Part shown: positions 1 to 12,222 of the stretch, one piece after another
Layout of the letters: every line of letters starts with the position of its first letter
Position numbering within the stretch: the first letter of the stretch is position 1
From: Liolophura sinensis
Lineage: Eukaryota; Mollusca; Polyplacophora; Chitonida; Chitonidae
Assembly (NCBI RefSeq): GCF_032854445.1
Contig: NC_088305.1
Span: forward strand, 19,267,717-19,331,716
Reading direction: 5' to 3'
Length of the DNA stretch: 64,000 nt
Position numbers and translations under genes: made by a program
The notes under the pieces: generated by a model
The model's input: the letters and a program-made list of their open reading frames with translations, nothing else
Told to the model about the DNA's origin: nothing
The model's database searches: none

Positions 1-436
1 ATTCTGTCCTTCTCATGTATAGTTTTGTCCATCTCTTGAATAGTTCTGTCCTTGAGTAGATCTGTCCTTGTCTTGAGTAATTCTGCCCTTGTTTTGTTTT
101 GTTCTGTCCTTGAGTAGTTCTGCCTTTATTTTGTTTAGTTCTGTCCTTGAGAAGTTGTCCTTGTTTTGTTTAGTTCTGTCCTTGAGTAGTTCTGTCTTTG
201 TTTTGTTTAGTTCTGTCCTTGTCTTGTGTAGTTCTGTCCTTGCTTAGTGTATTTCTGTCCTTGTCTTGAGTAGTTCTGTCCTTGTCTTGAGCAGTTCTGT
301 CCTTGCATTTTTTTAGTTCTGTCGTTGTTTTGTTTAGTTCTGCTCTTGTCCTGAGTAGTTCTGTCCTTGTTTTATGTAGTTCTTCCCTTGAGTAGTTCCG
401 TCCTTGCCTTGAGTAGTTCTATCCTTGTATTAAGTA
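1..436. repeat. About 21-bp tandem repeat, starts before the window
   Basis: Irregular units of AGTTCTGTCCTTGTCTTGAGT with shortened forms of 15-16 bp. The array ends near 436. Confidence 0.9.
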
Positions 437-440
437 CTGT

Positions 441-1849
441 TAGCTTCTGTAGGGTAAATTGTGCACATGGAACACTCGCTTCGAGTCGTGTTGAAAATCG
501 ATATCCGGCACAAATATTTTAATGAACAACTATTTAAACCAAAAAAGCACACCGAGTCGATTGTTCCTGGCTTTTCACAACACGTAAAATTAATCCCGTA
601 AACTATTTCAGGCTAAATTCTTTGGGTTCAAATAAGCTTTTCAGTCTTCAAATGGTTTTACAGGTAAGGCTTTTTCAGCTCTTGGCAATAAGCCGGACAG
701 TCAATGAGATACCTTATTGAGGCATCTAACACGTTTCTACAGTAACCATTATGATGCGCTTCTGCTGTCACTTTTGACGAAAAAAAACACACACACACAC
801 TGTTGACCGAAACTCTGCATAAACGGGGCGAGGCACTGAAATTTCAAAAGCACAAATTCCTAACCATGTAACATGTTAGACAAATGCAGAGAAGACATTC
901 GATATTCTCACAGTAAATCCTGGTTTCTCTATCTTAGTTTCAGCAGGGTTTTTTTTTTACCTAATTCTGCTTTAGCCATGGTGCGAGGGAGCGTATAATT
1001 TGTTACCATTTAAACATTTACTTGAACGGTTAGAATAAAACTCTAATTTTCCCCTTTATGGCGTACGTCCTAATTATACTGTACGTTTTCATTATATCTG
1101 AGCACGAAAGATCTCGTCGCGCCCATAAAAAAACTCTGGTGAAACAGAAAACATTTAAATTAATGAAAACCTGACCAAAACGCCGGTGTCAGGAATTCTG
1201 ACCTCTTTCGGTATGATGTGAATCGCACGATAATCTGATTTCTTTATCTCGCTAACATGCGAGCGAAATAGATCGTTTGTAACGTTCATTTGTTGCGCTA
1301 ATTTACATATAACTTCACAATTGTATTCAGTTTATTCCAACCTTGAAGCTAATAATATGTAGACGTGTTCGATGACTACATTGTTCAGCCTTATCAATGG
1401 GTAGTTCTGAAATGTTCAAATTTCAGTAATGCAACTGATTTACTCGTTACTTCTGCCTTGGACTTGAGATGTTCTATTTCGCTACTCATTGAAGTGAATT
1501 TAGTTTCAGACGTTTTAATAATTCTTCACATACGTTCAGTTTGTCTAGTGCATTTTTAAGGTCTTCGCATGGAGTGTTAATTTTGACATACTTACCTTGA
1601 TCACATCTCGGGGCTTGGTTCTGGCGTTGTCGATAGCCAAATCAGATTTTGTCGATCAATTCCTCCATAAGACTTACAATCCGGCTGCCAATAGGTGAGC
1701 CAAATTCCAGTTGAATTCACCCTTTTCATCGATCCATGGGTATTTAGGAAAACCTCTTGGTTACTTTAGATTATTTGCCTAAAAAAACGAATAGAATATA
1801 CGCTAAATAAAGCATAGATAATTAATTAGCTATAATGGTCAATTAAATT
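441..1849. other. No gene seen
   Basis: AT-rich sequence with a short (CA)n at 788-802 and T and A tracts. Open stretches are short and without motifs. Confidence 0.6.
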
Positions 1850-2112
1850 CATGCCCGGCTTTACAGCGATAGTAATGAAATTAAATATATTTAGTGCGTC
1901 TTTACAGCATTAACTTTACCATTACCATTACCGTGGTCGGAAAACCTATTTGTATCATTAATAAATCTGTGGACTTATTCGAAAAGAAGTTTATTAAAGA
2001 TGAAATTTAAATCAAATTTGGAGCCAAATAAAAGTAAACAAAATAATTTACACTGGATAAAGCAAGTTGGGTTAGAGTTTTTGAGCATATGCTTCCCTTG
2101 GGTGTCAAAGTC
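1850..2112 (-). mobile_element. LINE C-terminal tail, copy 1
   Basis: The minus strand reads LLFGSKFDLNFIFNKLLFE, stop, then VHRFINDTNRFSDHGNGNGK, homologous to the copy at 61.6 kb. Confidence 0.7.
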
Positions 2113-2131
2113 GGGGAAATGGAAGAAATAA

Positions 2132-2397
2132 CACTCAAAAAAATAATCTGTTAATTTTAACAGAAAATCTGTTGTCTCATTGATGCTATAGACTGTATTC
2201 TGCTATTACAGCAGACTATTCTGTTAAATATAACACACACATTCTATTAATTCAACATCAAATTCTATTAGATTGACAAGATGTTATATCGAATATGATG
2301 CAATATTGTGTAATATTGTATAATAACGGAATAAATTCTAGCATCACTCAGATAACAGAGTTTCTGTTAAAATTAACAGATTAAGTATTTGAGTGAA
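2132..2397 (+). mobile_element. MITE family 1, full copy
   Basis: About 58-bp terminal inverted repeats: left CACTCAAAAAAATAATCTGT, right end the reverse complement of CACTCAAATACTTAATCTGT. AATAA flanks both sides as a possible 5-bp target duplication. Non-coding, about 266 bp. Confidence 0.85.
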
Positions 2398-2695
2398 TAA
2401 TAAATATTTTCATACTGATCATTGCCAAAAAACCGTCTCTTATTGGTGAGAGGCTCCTGAGTCATTACGCTGCGCTAACGCGCTAAATAACTGAGACAGG
2501 GAGACGCCTATAGGGATGGTAAATCATGTGAGGTAGTACTGGGTGGAGTTAGAAATGTTTAAAGTTCTTTAAGGGCAAAATTACCAGTATTATCGCTATA
2601 CATATGTCATCTCGCTGTGTTGTACGGGCTTATAGCCTAATTATTCCTATAACAAACAAAAAAACATGTCAATATTTAGGCGAATTCTATAGTTA

Positions 2696-2831
2696 TACCG
2701 GCAACTTGCGGATGGTCGTGGGTTTCCCCCGGGCTCTGGCTGGTTTCTTCCCCAGTAATGCTGCATGGCCGCCGTTGTATAAGTTAAATGCTACGGAGTA
2801 CGGCGTAAAACACCAATGAAATAAATATTTA
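2696..2831 (+). mobile_element. SINE family A, 3' half
   Basis: CGGATGGTCGTGGGTTTCCC to GGCGTAAAACACCAATGAAA. Confidence 0.8.
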
Positions 2832-3395
2832 CTAATACAGAGGTGAATCTATTGCCTATCATTTTGAACCAATAACGTGAAATCCCCCAACTATACCACT
2901 CTTGGCAGAAGTAAATTGTGAGTTTTCGAACGACGAATCTGATGTTTGTTCAGGCTCCTACTATCAAACCAATGCTGATTGGTAAGGTAGTTTTGTCATG
3001 TATACAGTTCGTATAATCTGATGTTCGCAGTAAATACCATTTCTCCCTCGGAGGGTTTCCAAGCCAATATCTATGCCGATATAGGGAATAATAACTGCCA
3101 TTTCTAACAACCATATCTACCTCCTGTCTAGGCATAAATGTGTCTGTAAATCGGCTGTTAAATGGATCAAAATGAGTAAAACACAAAGCTTTGATATACT
3201 GATGCAGAACGGTTAGGCCAATAACGTTAAATTGGCGCAGATATACGAGATATCTATACATGTATAAGATAAAACCCAGACTCATTTTTAGTGATAAAAC
3301 ACTATAGATATGATGGCACTGGAACCGGTGTGATAAAAATTTATTATTTATTTATTTATTTGTATATTTATTTATTTATTTATTTATGCGTTCTA

Positions 3396-3570
3396 CCACC
3401 ATGCCCAAGAATTTTACACTCCATATACCATGGCACAAAGTCTTATGTGAAGAGGAAACTGGAGCGTGCCACCAACCTTTGGCAAGGTACTGATAATCTT
3501 TCCCACGTGTAACCTACATAATATACACACCATACTGGTCGAAGACAAGCGATTTTCAATGACGGTTAGA
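3396..3570 (-). mobile_element. SINE family C fragment
   Basis: CCACCAACCTTTGGCAAGGT, CTTTCCCACGTG and CACCATACTGGTCGAAGACA. Confidence 0.65.
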
Positions 3571-3649
3571 TCACGGAAGTGGCCACATGGTCCATTGTCA
3601 TTCGGTGGGTGTATGTATACTATGTCTTCTTGTGACAGGGCGAGTGCAT

Positions 3650-3905
3650 TCCGAAGTTGTGGCTTCCTCGCTTGGCGTTTAGCATGAAGGGGATAGTGCA
3701 ACGACTGGTTGACCTGTATCAGTGTGATGGCTCGGATGGGGCCGCTTACTCGCCCTTCGGTAAGTCGTCTCATTGAAGCAGCACTAGATAAAAGAGCGGT
3801 GGAAATCCCTCCTGCAACAAGGAGGCACATTACATGCACTCTAAGGACTCTTTCGTCGTCATATGACAGAAAAATTGTTAAGTACGACGTTAAACCCTAA
3901 AAACT
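3650..3905 (+). mobile_element. SINE family B, 5' truncated
   Basis: TCGCTTGGCGTTTAGCATGA to GTACGACGTTAAACCCTAAA. Part of an overlapping open frame on minus is an artefact of this element. Confidence 0.78.
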
Positions 3906-3918
3906 CACTGACCTAAAA

Positions 3919-4153
3919 GATTTTATTTATTTATTTGATTGGTGTTTTACGCCGTACTCAAGATTATTTCACTTATACGACGGCGACCAGCATTATGGTG
4001 GGTGAAAACCGGGCAGAGCCTGGGGGAAACCCAAGACCATCCGCAGGTTGCTGCAACACCTTCCCACGTACGGCCGGAGAGGAAGCCAGCATGAGCTGGA
4101 CTTGAACTCACAGCAACCGCATTGGTGAGAGACTCCTGGGTCGTGACCTAAAA
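3919..4153 (-). mobile_element. SINE family A, head truncated
   Basis: Body GGCCGGAGAGGAAGCCAGCA present; sequence breaks off in the head at GGGTCGTGACC. Confidence 0.82.
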
Positions 4154-4396
4154 GAGATACCACTCGTGACACACAATTTCCAAGTGTTTCATTGCCAACA
4201 TTAAGATGATATAGCACCAAAAAGTAGCCTCATGTGGTACTTCATGTGGTAATTTCACCAACACCCTCCAAAAGCTATTGGGCCTGCACTCCCTAAAATT
4301 CGAGGACCGAAATGACTTATGTCCACAAGATATACCAGCTGGAATCGAGATCCTAGCGGTCAGTCACCACAGAAACATATTGCATAGTCGTCACGT

Positions 4397-4635
4397 TATT
4401 TATTTATTTATTTGTTTGTTTGTTTGTTTGATGGCGTACTAAAGAACATCACGATAGCGAGCATTATGGTGAGAGGAAGCTTAGCAACCACAGCCCGGTG
4501 AAAACCCATGACCGTCCGCAGATGGCTGCTAGACCTTCCATGCGACTGATGAGGATACCAAAATGAGCTGGACTTGAACTTACAACGACCGCATTGCTGA
4601 TAGGCTCCTGGGTCATTGTTCTGGGCTAGCACGGC
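4397..4635 (-). mobile_element. SINE family A, diverged copy
   Basis: (TTTA)n(TTTG)n tail, then GAGCTGGACTTGAACTTACA and part of the head. Confidence 0.75.
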
Positions 4636-4966
4636 GATCACTTGTTCCCGGAGGCTCTGCGAGGAGCTAGAATGCAGGAAAAGAGAATCTGTCAACAAAA
4701 ACTTTTCATTATACACCTATCAATTAAGATTTAAAATAAGCATGCTCATAACTACATTGCACAGAAAAAGCTAAACATCCGTATAAATGACGTTGTTGTC
4801 CGTATCAAACTGTCTAACACTACCCATCAGTAGACGTCCTGGCTGGAACCTCCTCCTGTAGAAGACCGCTAGTCCAGAACAGGACAACTGACATGTTAAC
4901 ATTGATCCTATGTGCCACAGTTTATATCAGAGAAGATACGACGCTGGTTGGACTGACTATGAGTAG

Positions 4967-5113
4967 GGGCCACTTTCACAAAACGTTATAAGTCCTATAT
5001 GTCGTAAGTTTTTTTCATAAAAGACGTAGGCTAGGTTATAGTGCCATAAGGCCACGTCATTTACGAGAAAAGTTACGAAAAATTGATTTACAAAGTTTTG
5101 TGAGATAGGGCCC
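4967..5113. mobile_element. MITE family 2, palindromic
   Basis: Ends GGGCCACTTTCACAAAAC and, inverted, TTTTGTGAGATAGGGCCC. The interior contains AGTTACGAAAAATTGATTTA. No coding capacity. Confidence 0.7.
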
Positions 5114-5274
5114 AGGTCCATTTAGATTTTGCATAAGGCACATTTTCCAGACATTGATCCTGTCAGAAAGTTTTGCAACTTTGTTCACAGCTAACCATGT
5201 CGTGACGACAGACTATAAATGACGTTCTCTGTCGAGAAAATTCGCTGACATGATTGACAAGTTGGCACGGCAGC

Positions 5275-5503
5275 CCATCACAATTACTCCAAAGCCTCTC
5301 GCCAATGCGGTCGCTGTGAGTTCAAGTCCAGCTCATGCTGGTTTCCTCTCCAGCCGTAGATGGGAAGGTCTGGCAACAATCTGCGGATGGTCATTGGTTT
5401 CTCCCGCGCTTTGCCCACTTTCCTCCCATCCTAATGTTGGCTGTCGTATAAGTGAAATAATCTTGAGTACGACGTTAAACACCAATCAAATAAACAAAAA
5501 AAA
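5275..5503 (+). mobile_element. SINE family A, 5' truncated
   Basis: TGCGGTCGCTGTGAGTTCAA to GAGTACGACGTTAAACACCA and an A-rich tail. Confidence 0.82.
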
Positions 5504-5509
5504 TTTTTA

Positions 5510-7140
5510 AGATAGGTATATAATGTGGTCAAACATATAAAAGTACAAAAAATATTCTCAGCTTTCTTCGTGGGGCCCAAGAATGGCTTTAAGCTACTGG
5601 CTCCAGGATCACAAAGCCACCTTAGACTTAGGTCAAAATTTCAAATTACTTTGAAATGATTATTTCTTGCGTAACAAGATCAAAATATTGCTTGACAATG
5701 TTAATTCTGGGAAAGTTATGGAATAACGAATTTCAGCTAAAATAACGGAAGAAAACATATTAAGTTTATTGGTTGAAATTTTGACTAAAATCTAAGCGTT
5801 CCCAGTGTGTTCATCAATGACATCATTTCCGAAAATTTCCGATTTTTTACATGTCTCTCCTTATTTTCCTTAAAACATATTCTCCGTTTTATAGTAAAGT
5901 TTAATGTATCTTTTAAATACACGAGTACATGAAATAACTATACATGAATATAAGACGCCATAATTACTCCTGCTCTTCGGTAACTTGCCATGGGGAGGAC
6001 ACTACACATGACACGTTTTTGTGCTGCCTCTACAAAATTTATCCTTGCAATCAAATAAATATTACAATCTGTAATTTGCTGCTTTTACAAAGTGTATCAG
6101 TAACCACTGCCGCTATCTTTACAGTGCAGCCCCAACAAAGTATCATGTGGAGCGCTTTATTGTGTAAACGAGAAAACTTCTCAGTATGACACCAGACATG
6201 ACATCCTATATCGTATACGTGAAAAAATCCTCAGTTTGGCATCGAACCGCAATCAAATTAAATCCTTAATTAGTGCTTCAACGAAGACACCATACATGAC
6301 ACTCTACCAAATTAAGCATAGCCTTCAAGCACAGCCTTCAAGCACCAGATCTCGTGCACTAAGCCAGTGCAGACGGTTTACTCAGAAGATTCAGTCAGAA
6401 GGTCTGTAACCAAGGTTTTTTTTCGTAACTTTAAAATTATTGATTGTGGCGTTAAGTTAATTTATAATTTAAATCAAAACCGATTCCACAAAAAAACAGC
6501 TATCCAGAAAGCAAGCAGCAAATAAAGGCAATCCAGAAAAACATCAGCTTGTTTAGCATGAGAATTTTAATATTACCAGTGCACACAGTCAGCGAACTGG
6601 TATACAGTTGTACACAGATATGATAATACACTTATCACAACTTGGTCATCCTCACGATTCGGCATTCTCTCGCTGCTGCGGCTATTCTCACTGTAATACT
6701 ATCAATCTCGCCGCTGTAAGGAGACCCTTTAAACAAAGACGAACATGGAATATCTTTGTATAAATCATTTGCCGCAGGTTTAACGCTACAAGAGGGAAAG
6801 GCAGGCTGCCTAGCGCGACTGCGGTTTTTGGAGAAGTTACATCAGCTACCGTACACCATGCCTCCAATACGATCTTAAGTTATGAGCTTTCTTGTGTACC
6901 CGGCGAAGGACTGTAGTTTGATTACTCATGTTTCCTTCACAAATCAATCAGATCGTCATCGTATAAAATAATCCTTTTTCCGTATGACATAAAAACACGT
7001 AAAATCAAATAAGTAAAAAACAACCTAGAAGCTTTCCGAAACAAAACCCCGCCCGGATCACTGTAAGCCAAGGGACAGTACTCTGTATTTTCTGTTCATT
7101 CCGTCAATGGTATTCCGTCAAACATCTTATTATTACATCG
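5510..7140. other. No gene seen
   Basis: Unique-looking AT-rich DNA. The small open frame at 5944 has no recognisable protein features, and CCATGGGGAGGACACTACAC near 5990 faintly recalls SINE family D. Confidence 0.55.
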
Positions 7141-7142
7141 TA

Positions 7143-7375
7143 CATTTATTTATTTATTTGGTTGGTGTGTTACGCCGGAATATTTCACTTATACCACGGT
7201 GGTCAGCAGTATGTTGGGAGGAAATCGGGCAGAGCCCAGCGGAAATCCACAGGTTGCCGGCAGATTTTCCAACATACGGCCGTAGAAGAAGCCAACATGT
7301 GCTGCAATTGAATTCACGGCGGCTACATTGGTGAGAGGCCCCTGGGTCATTGCGCCACGATGGTGCGCTTATTTC
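7143..7375 (-). mobile_element. SINE family A
   Basis: Tail TTTATTTATTTATTTGGTTG on the left, head fragment TGGGTCATTGCGCCACGATG on the right. Confidence 0.8.
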
Positions 7376-7587
7376 CTTGGCCACCGAGGGCTTAAAAATG
7401 TATTAATTACTGAACCCGGATCCCGTTTTGGATTACCACCTAAATTTAATACACTGGTAGCTCAAGGGCAGCTTGGGCACAAAATCTCATCCAGTTCTGT
7501 GCTTAAATTGTTGACAGACAAATGGGCTAATATACACGCAGGCAAATAAGGAAAGCCGCTTTGTGGGAGGTGAAAATTTAGGCAAAG

Positions 7588-7740
7588 ATTTTTATTGATT
7601 TATTTGATTTGTGTTTTACGATGAACTGAACGGAGAATATTTCACATATACGACGGCGGCCGGCATTACAGTGGGAGGAAACCAGGTAGAGCCCACGGGA
7701 AACCTATGACCATCCGCGGGTTGCTGGGAGATCTTCACAC
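7588..7740 (-). mobile_element. SINE family A, 3' half
   Basis: TACGACGGCGGCCGGCATTA and CCATCCGCGGGTTGCTGG are seen; the head is lost. Confidence 0.78.
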
Positions 7741-8498
7741 TTTAGACTGGATAGGAAAGGCAAATGACCTCTGGATAAAGCTTAGATGTTCAGGAACATT
7801 ACCAAGCACGCTGTCAGCACATGCTTATACACAGCGCCTCCCAACATTGATTGAAATGCTTAAAAGATAAGCAAGATATCAGAATGATTTTACACGATTT
7901 GGATATTGACTTAATTCATTCTCCAAAAACATATAGCTTGCGTCTTTCTATCATCACTCAAAACTGCTGAATGCTTCTCTTCGCGCGATTCCGTCCTTAT
8001 TTAAAACTGTCTAAAACAGGACTTTTTCACTTCTTTGGTGGTTTGCGTTGAATTTTGTTTTGGAGCACGGTCTTTCTGTCGTTTGATATACTAATGTCTG
8101 TATCGACTCGTAAATTAATAAGAATGTATGACCTTGTGCGTCTTATTCCACAGAGACACACCAAAATCTTAACAAGCGATTTGAAATCAACGAAACTATG
8201 GTGATATAGGAGCAATAAGTGCTATGGTGATGTTTGCTGTATTTAACTTTGATGCAGGGACATAATACAAACATACTGTTTATTTTTCCTTCTCCGGTGT
8301 ACCGGGTTACCCTATATAATTAAAGCGCCGACATTTCTGTACCATGCCCCAAATATTGAACTCGGCGAGTTCTTACGCAGGGTGTGGTGTGGTGTGGTGT
8401 GACCTGACAGGCCTGGCCATTGACAGTTGACTAACACCAACAGACTGAGGCGCTCGTAAGCTGCACTGAAAACACCCCCTGCTCTAGTCGTCTTGGGG

Positions 8499-8531
8499 CC
8501 TAACCCCCCGGTGGGGGGGGGGGGGGGAGGT
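8499..8531. repeat. C/G homopolymer tract
   Basis: CCCCCC then GGT and about 16 G. It could form a G-quadruplex; slippage or an assembly artefact is equally possible. Confidence 0.8.
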
Positions 8532-8656
8532 CCACCTCTGTCTTTATAGCAGCCATTTCTGCAAGGACCGACAGGACTTTTGGTGATTAGAATTGATACT
8601 TTTTCATTTTAAAAGCACCAGTGAATTATCTCTTTCCAAAGGCCTCCAAAATTTCT

Positions 8657-8862
8657 AGAGTGAATGAATGCTTGGGGTTTTACCGTGTGTGCACATATAA
8701 TATGTTTTCTTGTGGCAGCGCAAGTTAATGCCGATAAAGTGCTGCCGCCACTGAAGTGTCATGCCGAAGAAACCAGACATGACACCCCACCAAGTCTCAT
8801 TATGCAGACACCAGGGCTAATCAGCCCTGTTTCCTTGCTCTAACCTCTCAGCGCCGAGCGCA
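8657..8862 (-). mobile_element. SINE family D fragment
   Basis: ATGCTTGGGGTTTTACCGTG, CACTGAAGTGTCATGCCGAA and CCAGACATGACACC, shared with 52.5 kb. Confidence 0.68.
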
Positions 8863-9461
8863 ACTCATTTAGTGTACTATTATTGTACATTTTGTGTACT
8901 ATTATTGTACATTTATGATAAACCGCAAATGCATTTGGTGTGTAACATTTTCCTGTTTTTTTGTTTGTTTGTTTGTTTTTTCATTTATTTATTTATTTTT
9001 TGGGCTTATTAGGGTTCGTATTGTACATTGAACTGTCGTGTGGCGTATGGCTGAAGTAAGCTGTTGATAATCGATTACCGTGTTGACTCCGTGGAGAACC
9101 TGTACGGCTATTCGGTACGCATGCATCTTTGGATGGCTCCATAGTTGTTGCTTATGGTTTATGCCGTATTAACAATTCCTTTTTCTTTTGCATTTTGTTC
9201 ACGTTTTATCAGGAATATTCGATGACCGATCGATGTCTTCGCCTCCCAAATTACCCCATATGGCGCAGACATCTTGTCCGAAAACCAGCGCGTGACAGTG
9301 CAGGTTAGAACATAGTGAGTGATCAAACAAAACAGAAAAACAAACTAATAATTGCAAAACCCTGTAAAAACAAAACAGAAATTCGGTAGTTGATCGTCGA
9401 GAACAATTTAGGCCTACAAATCAAGTTTTGTGACATCAAAAAAACATAAAAGAGGAAGTTT

Positions 9462-9712
9462 TGTGACTTTCTCGCTTGGCGTTCAGCGTGAAGAGGGTAG
9501 TGCAACGACTGATTCAGTATAATGGCTCGGATGGCTCGGCTTACTGGCCTTCGGTAAGGCGTCTCAGTGTAGCGCAGCAGTAGACAAAAGAGCGGTGGAA
9601 ATCCGTCCTGCAACAAGGAGGCACATTATATGCACCCTAAGGATTCCTTCGTCGTCATATGACTGAAAAATTGTTAAGTACGACGTTAAACCCCAAGCAC
9701 TCACTCACTCAC
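9462..9712 (+). mobile_element. SINE family B, 5' truncated
   Basis: TCTCGCTTGGCGTTCAGCGT to ACGACGTTAAACCCCAAGCA and CACTCACTCAC. Confidence 0.8.
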
Positions 9713-10031
9713 ACTTTGTTGGTGGTAAACTGACTGCTATATTTCCACATTCAAATACAGATATAGATATATTACTACATGTATACTCATGCTTAACTTA
9801 CGTGTACCAATATAGCAATCCAGGTGGCTTAGCATCTCAAACAAATCGGTGACGTCACTATGCTTTAGTTTGTTCAATGTGTTCCAAAGAAACCACCGCA
9901 GAACCTGAATCTTTATTTGCATTTTATTGACTTTAAAAATATGTCAAAAACAAAATGGCCACTCTATTTGGAATCATTATGAAATGGCCTGTTATATGAT
10001 GCGTACTTAATTTCAAGGCTGTCTATTCTTT

Positions 10032-10297
10032 TAAGTGAAAAAAAAAACACAGAAAGCCAAAAAATTAATCTGTTTTGCCTGTTGTCTTGAGTGATGCTAG
10101 AATGTATTCTGCTAATAGCATAATACTGTGTAATACTCAAAGTAATATCCCGTTAGTCTAATAAAGTCTTAATGTTGAATTAATAGAATGTGTGCGCTAA
10201 ATTTAACAGAATAATCTGTTACAGTAGCAGAATACATTCTATCATCACTCAGACAACACATTTTCTGTTAAAATTAACAGATTTATATTTTGAGTGA
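10032..10297 (-). mobile_element. MITE family 1, inverted copy
   Basis: Same terminal and internal sequence as the copy at 2.1 kb but reversed (for example TTGAATTAATAGAATGTGTG). The left terminal repeat is damaged; the right end ATATTTTGAGTG is intact. Confidence 0.8.
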
Positions 10298-10811
10298 AGT
10301 TTTGTGAAACTGGCGCCTGCAGTTTAGGTATGCCGGATGCAGCGGAACTTAAAATAGGAGATGACTTCTTATTGTAACACTATGACAGATTGTGGCCAAC
10401 TTGGAAGTAATTACCGATTTCACGCCACATGCTTGCATGCATGAAATCCTGCCGAATGCCAGACGCCATCTACATCTTGGCGCCGGGGGCAAGCGCACGT
10501 GGTCTTGGCATTGCATGCACGTGTTTCCACTTAGCTCCTCACAGTACCGGTTTGACAGGTGCCGGCACGTGCAGCGTTTGTCCGCCATCAGGGGAACTGT
10601 CAAAACTATCAAGTCGTTCGAAAAGGATATTATTGGCATCATCTGGCAGAAGACTGATGGAGGAGGATCTGTTTTATGTATGCGTTGGTCAAAATGATTT
10701 ATGAGATTTTTTGTTAACCTCTACATATCAAATTATTCCCAAAAAGGCATTGAAGATACAGTAATCATTTGATTCACGGGGGCCTCCATGGCTCAGTTGT
10801 CACGTAACATT

Positions 10812-11330
10812 GGTCTGCTGTCGCACATAAAACAATTTGGTAATCTGAAAACCATGTTTATGCTATATTACTCAATTGTGTATCTGTAATATTGTAACAT
10901 TGTTTGGGGAAATACTTTCTCTACCCATTTGAGATCTATTGTTACTCTTCAAAAAAGGGGCTATCCGATTATTAAATTTTTCTGGTCGTTAGCACAGGTT
11001 ATCTGTGTTAGCTAAACAGTTTGAGATACTTACTCTTACTCCGATAAATGATTTTCTGTGCTTGCAAATTCGCCAAAAATTTATGTATAAACATTGTGAG
11101 TTACCAGAATTGTTTACTGGATATTTCAAGGTTTCAAAAGTGCACTGTTTTCAGACCAGAGATAACGCGTTAAATTTGTACTCACCATTCCATAGAACTT
11201 CATTGTCGCTACATAGCCCAAAGATTAAAGGTCCTCGTGTATGGAACAAGCTACCCATCAACCTTAAACTAACATCATCAATGTTCGCTTTTAAATACGG
11301 TCTTAAAAAGTATCTACTTAAGCAGTAGTT
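10812..11330 (+). mobile_element. LINE reverse-transcriptase C-terminal fragment
   Basis: Plus-strand text YCNIVWGNTFSTHLRSIVTL, then after shifts the open stretch 11005-11328 with LHSPKIKGPRVWNKLPINLK, the usual C-terminus of CR1/jockey-type RTs. A SINE-head scrap (GGCCTCCATGGCTCAGTTG) abuts at 10789. Confidence 0.75.
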
Positions 11331-11557
11331 GCACCCTGGATATCATAATTACGTTTTCCATGTTCTTTGGTTTGATAATGTGTTTGTCATATCGATAGGT
11401 ACATGTACAAAATGCTTTCGTATGCATTTCACCAATGATACACCACGATGAAACAATTCCTTGTAAATAATACCAGGGATAACTCAAGTCCTATGGATTT
11501 GAATTTCCCGGCACATTGTCATCCACTACTGAATGATGTGTAAGCCTACTTCTTCTT

Positions 11558-11834
11558 TTTTTTTTTTTTTTTTTTTTTTTTTTGATTGGTGTTTTACGCC
11601 GTACTCAAGAATATTTCACCTATACGACGGCGGCCAGCATTATGGTGGGTGGAAACCGGGCAGAGCCCGGGGGAAACCCACGACCATCCGCAGGTTGATG
11701 AAAGACCGTCCCACGTACGGCCGGAGAGGAGGCCAGCATGAGCTGGACTTGAACTCACAGCGAACGCATTGGTGAGAGACTCAGGGGGCATTACGCTGCG
11801 CTAGCGCGCTAACCAACTGAGCCACGGAGGCCCC
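11558..11834 (-). mobile_element. tRNA-derived SINE family A, full-length reference copy
   Basis: Read on the minus strand: a tRNA-like head GGGGCCTCCGTGGCTCAGTT with a consensus box A (TGGCTCAGTTGG) and box-B-like GAGTTCAAGTCC; a conserved body (GGTTTCCCCCGGGCTCTGCC, ATAATGCTGGCCGCCGTCGT); and the 3' end GTACGGCGTAAAACACCAAT with a long A-rich tail (T run on plus). About 275 bp. Confidence 0.88.
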
Positions 11835-12080
11835 AATGTGTACTTCATTGGTGACGATTAAAGTCTGGCGATTAAAGTCCTACTGCAGCAATTTCCGCGT
11901 ACGTCCTCTGAACTCGCCTGTTTTGCATTTTAACTATACGAGCGCAATGAAGTATACGAGTGACGCAACATCCGGGTTTCCGGTTTCACTAGCACGATGT
12001 ATCCTATAGCATCGCTCGTCGTCATATAACTGAAAAATTGTTTAGAACAAAGTTACGCTCTAAGCACTAACTCCTATATG

Positions 12081-12222
12081 TTATTTATTTATTTGGTGTT
12101 TTATGCCGTACTCAAGAATATTTCATTTATACGACGGCGGCCAGCATTATGGTGGGAGGAAACCGGGCAGAGCCCGGGGAAAACCCACGACCATCCGCAG
12201 GTTGCTGAAAGACCTTCCCACA
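12081..12222 (-). mobile_element. SINE family A, 3' half
   Basis: ACTCAAGAATATTTCATTTA to TTGCTGAAAGACCTTCCCAC; the head is lost. Confidence 0.8.

Noticed and set aside
10349..10704. GC-rich stretch open in three frames
   Set aside because: No frame shows family motifs, and splice borders are not convincing. The reason for the high GC is unknown.
11594..11791. Small open frames such as LPAHAGLLSGR-like peptides in many places
   Set aside because: They are translations of SINE family A.
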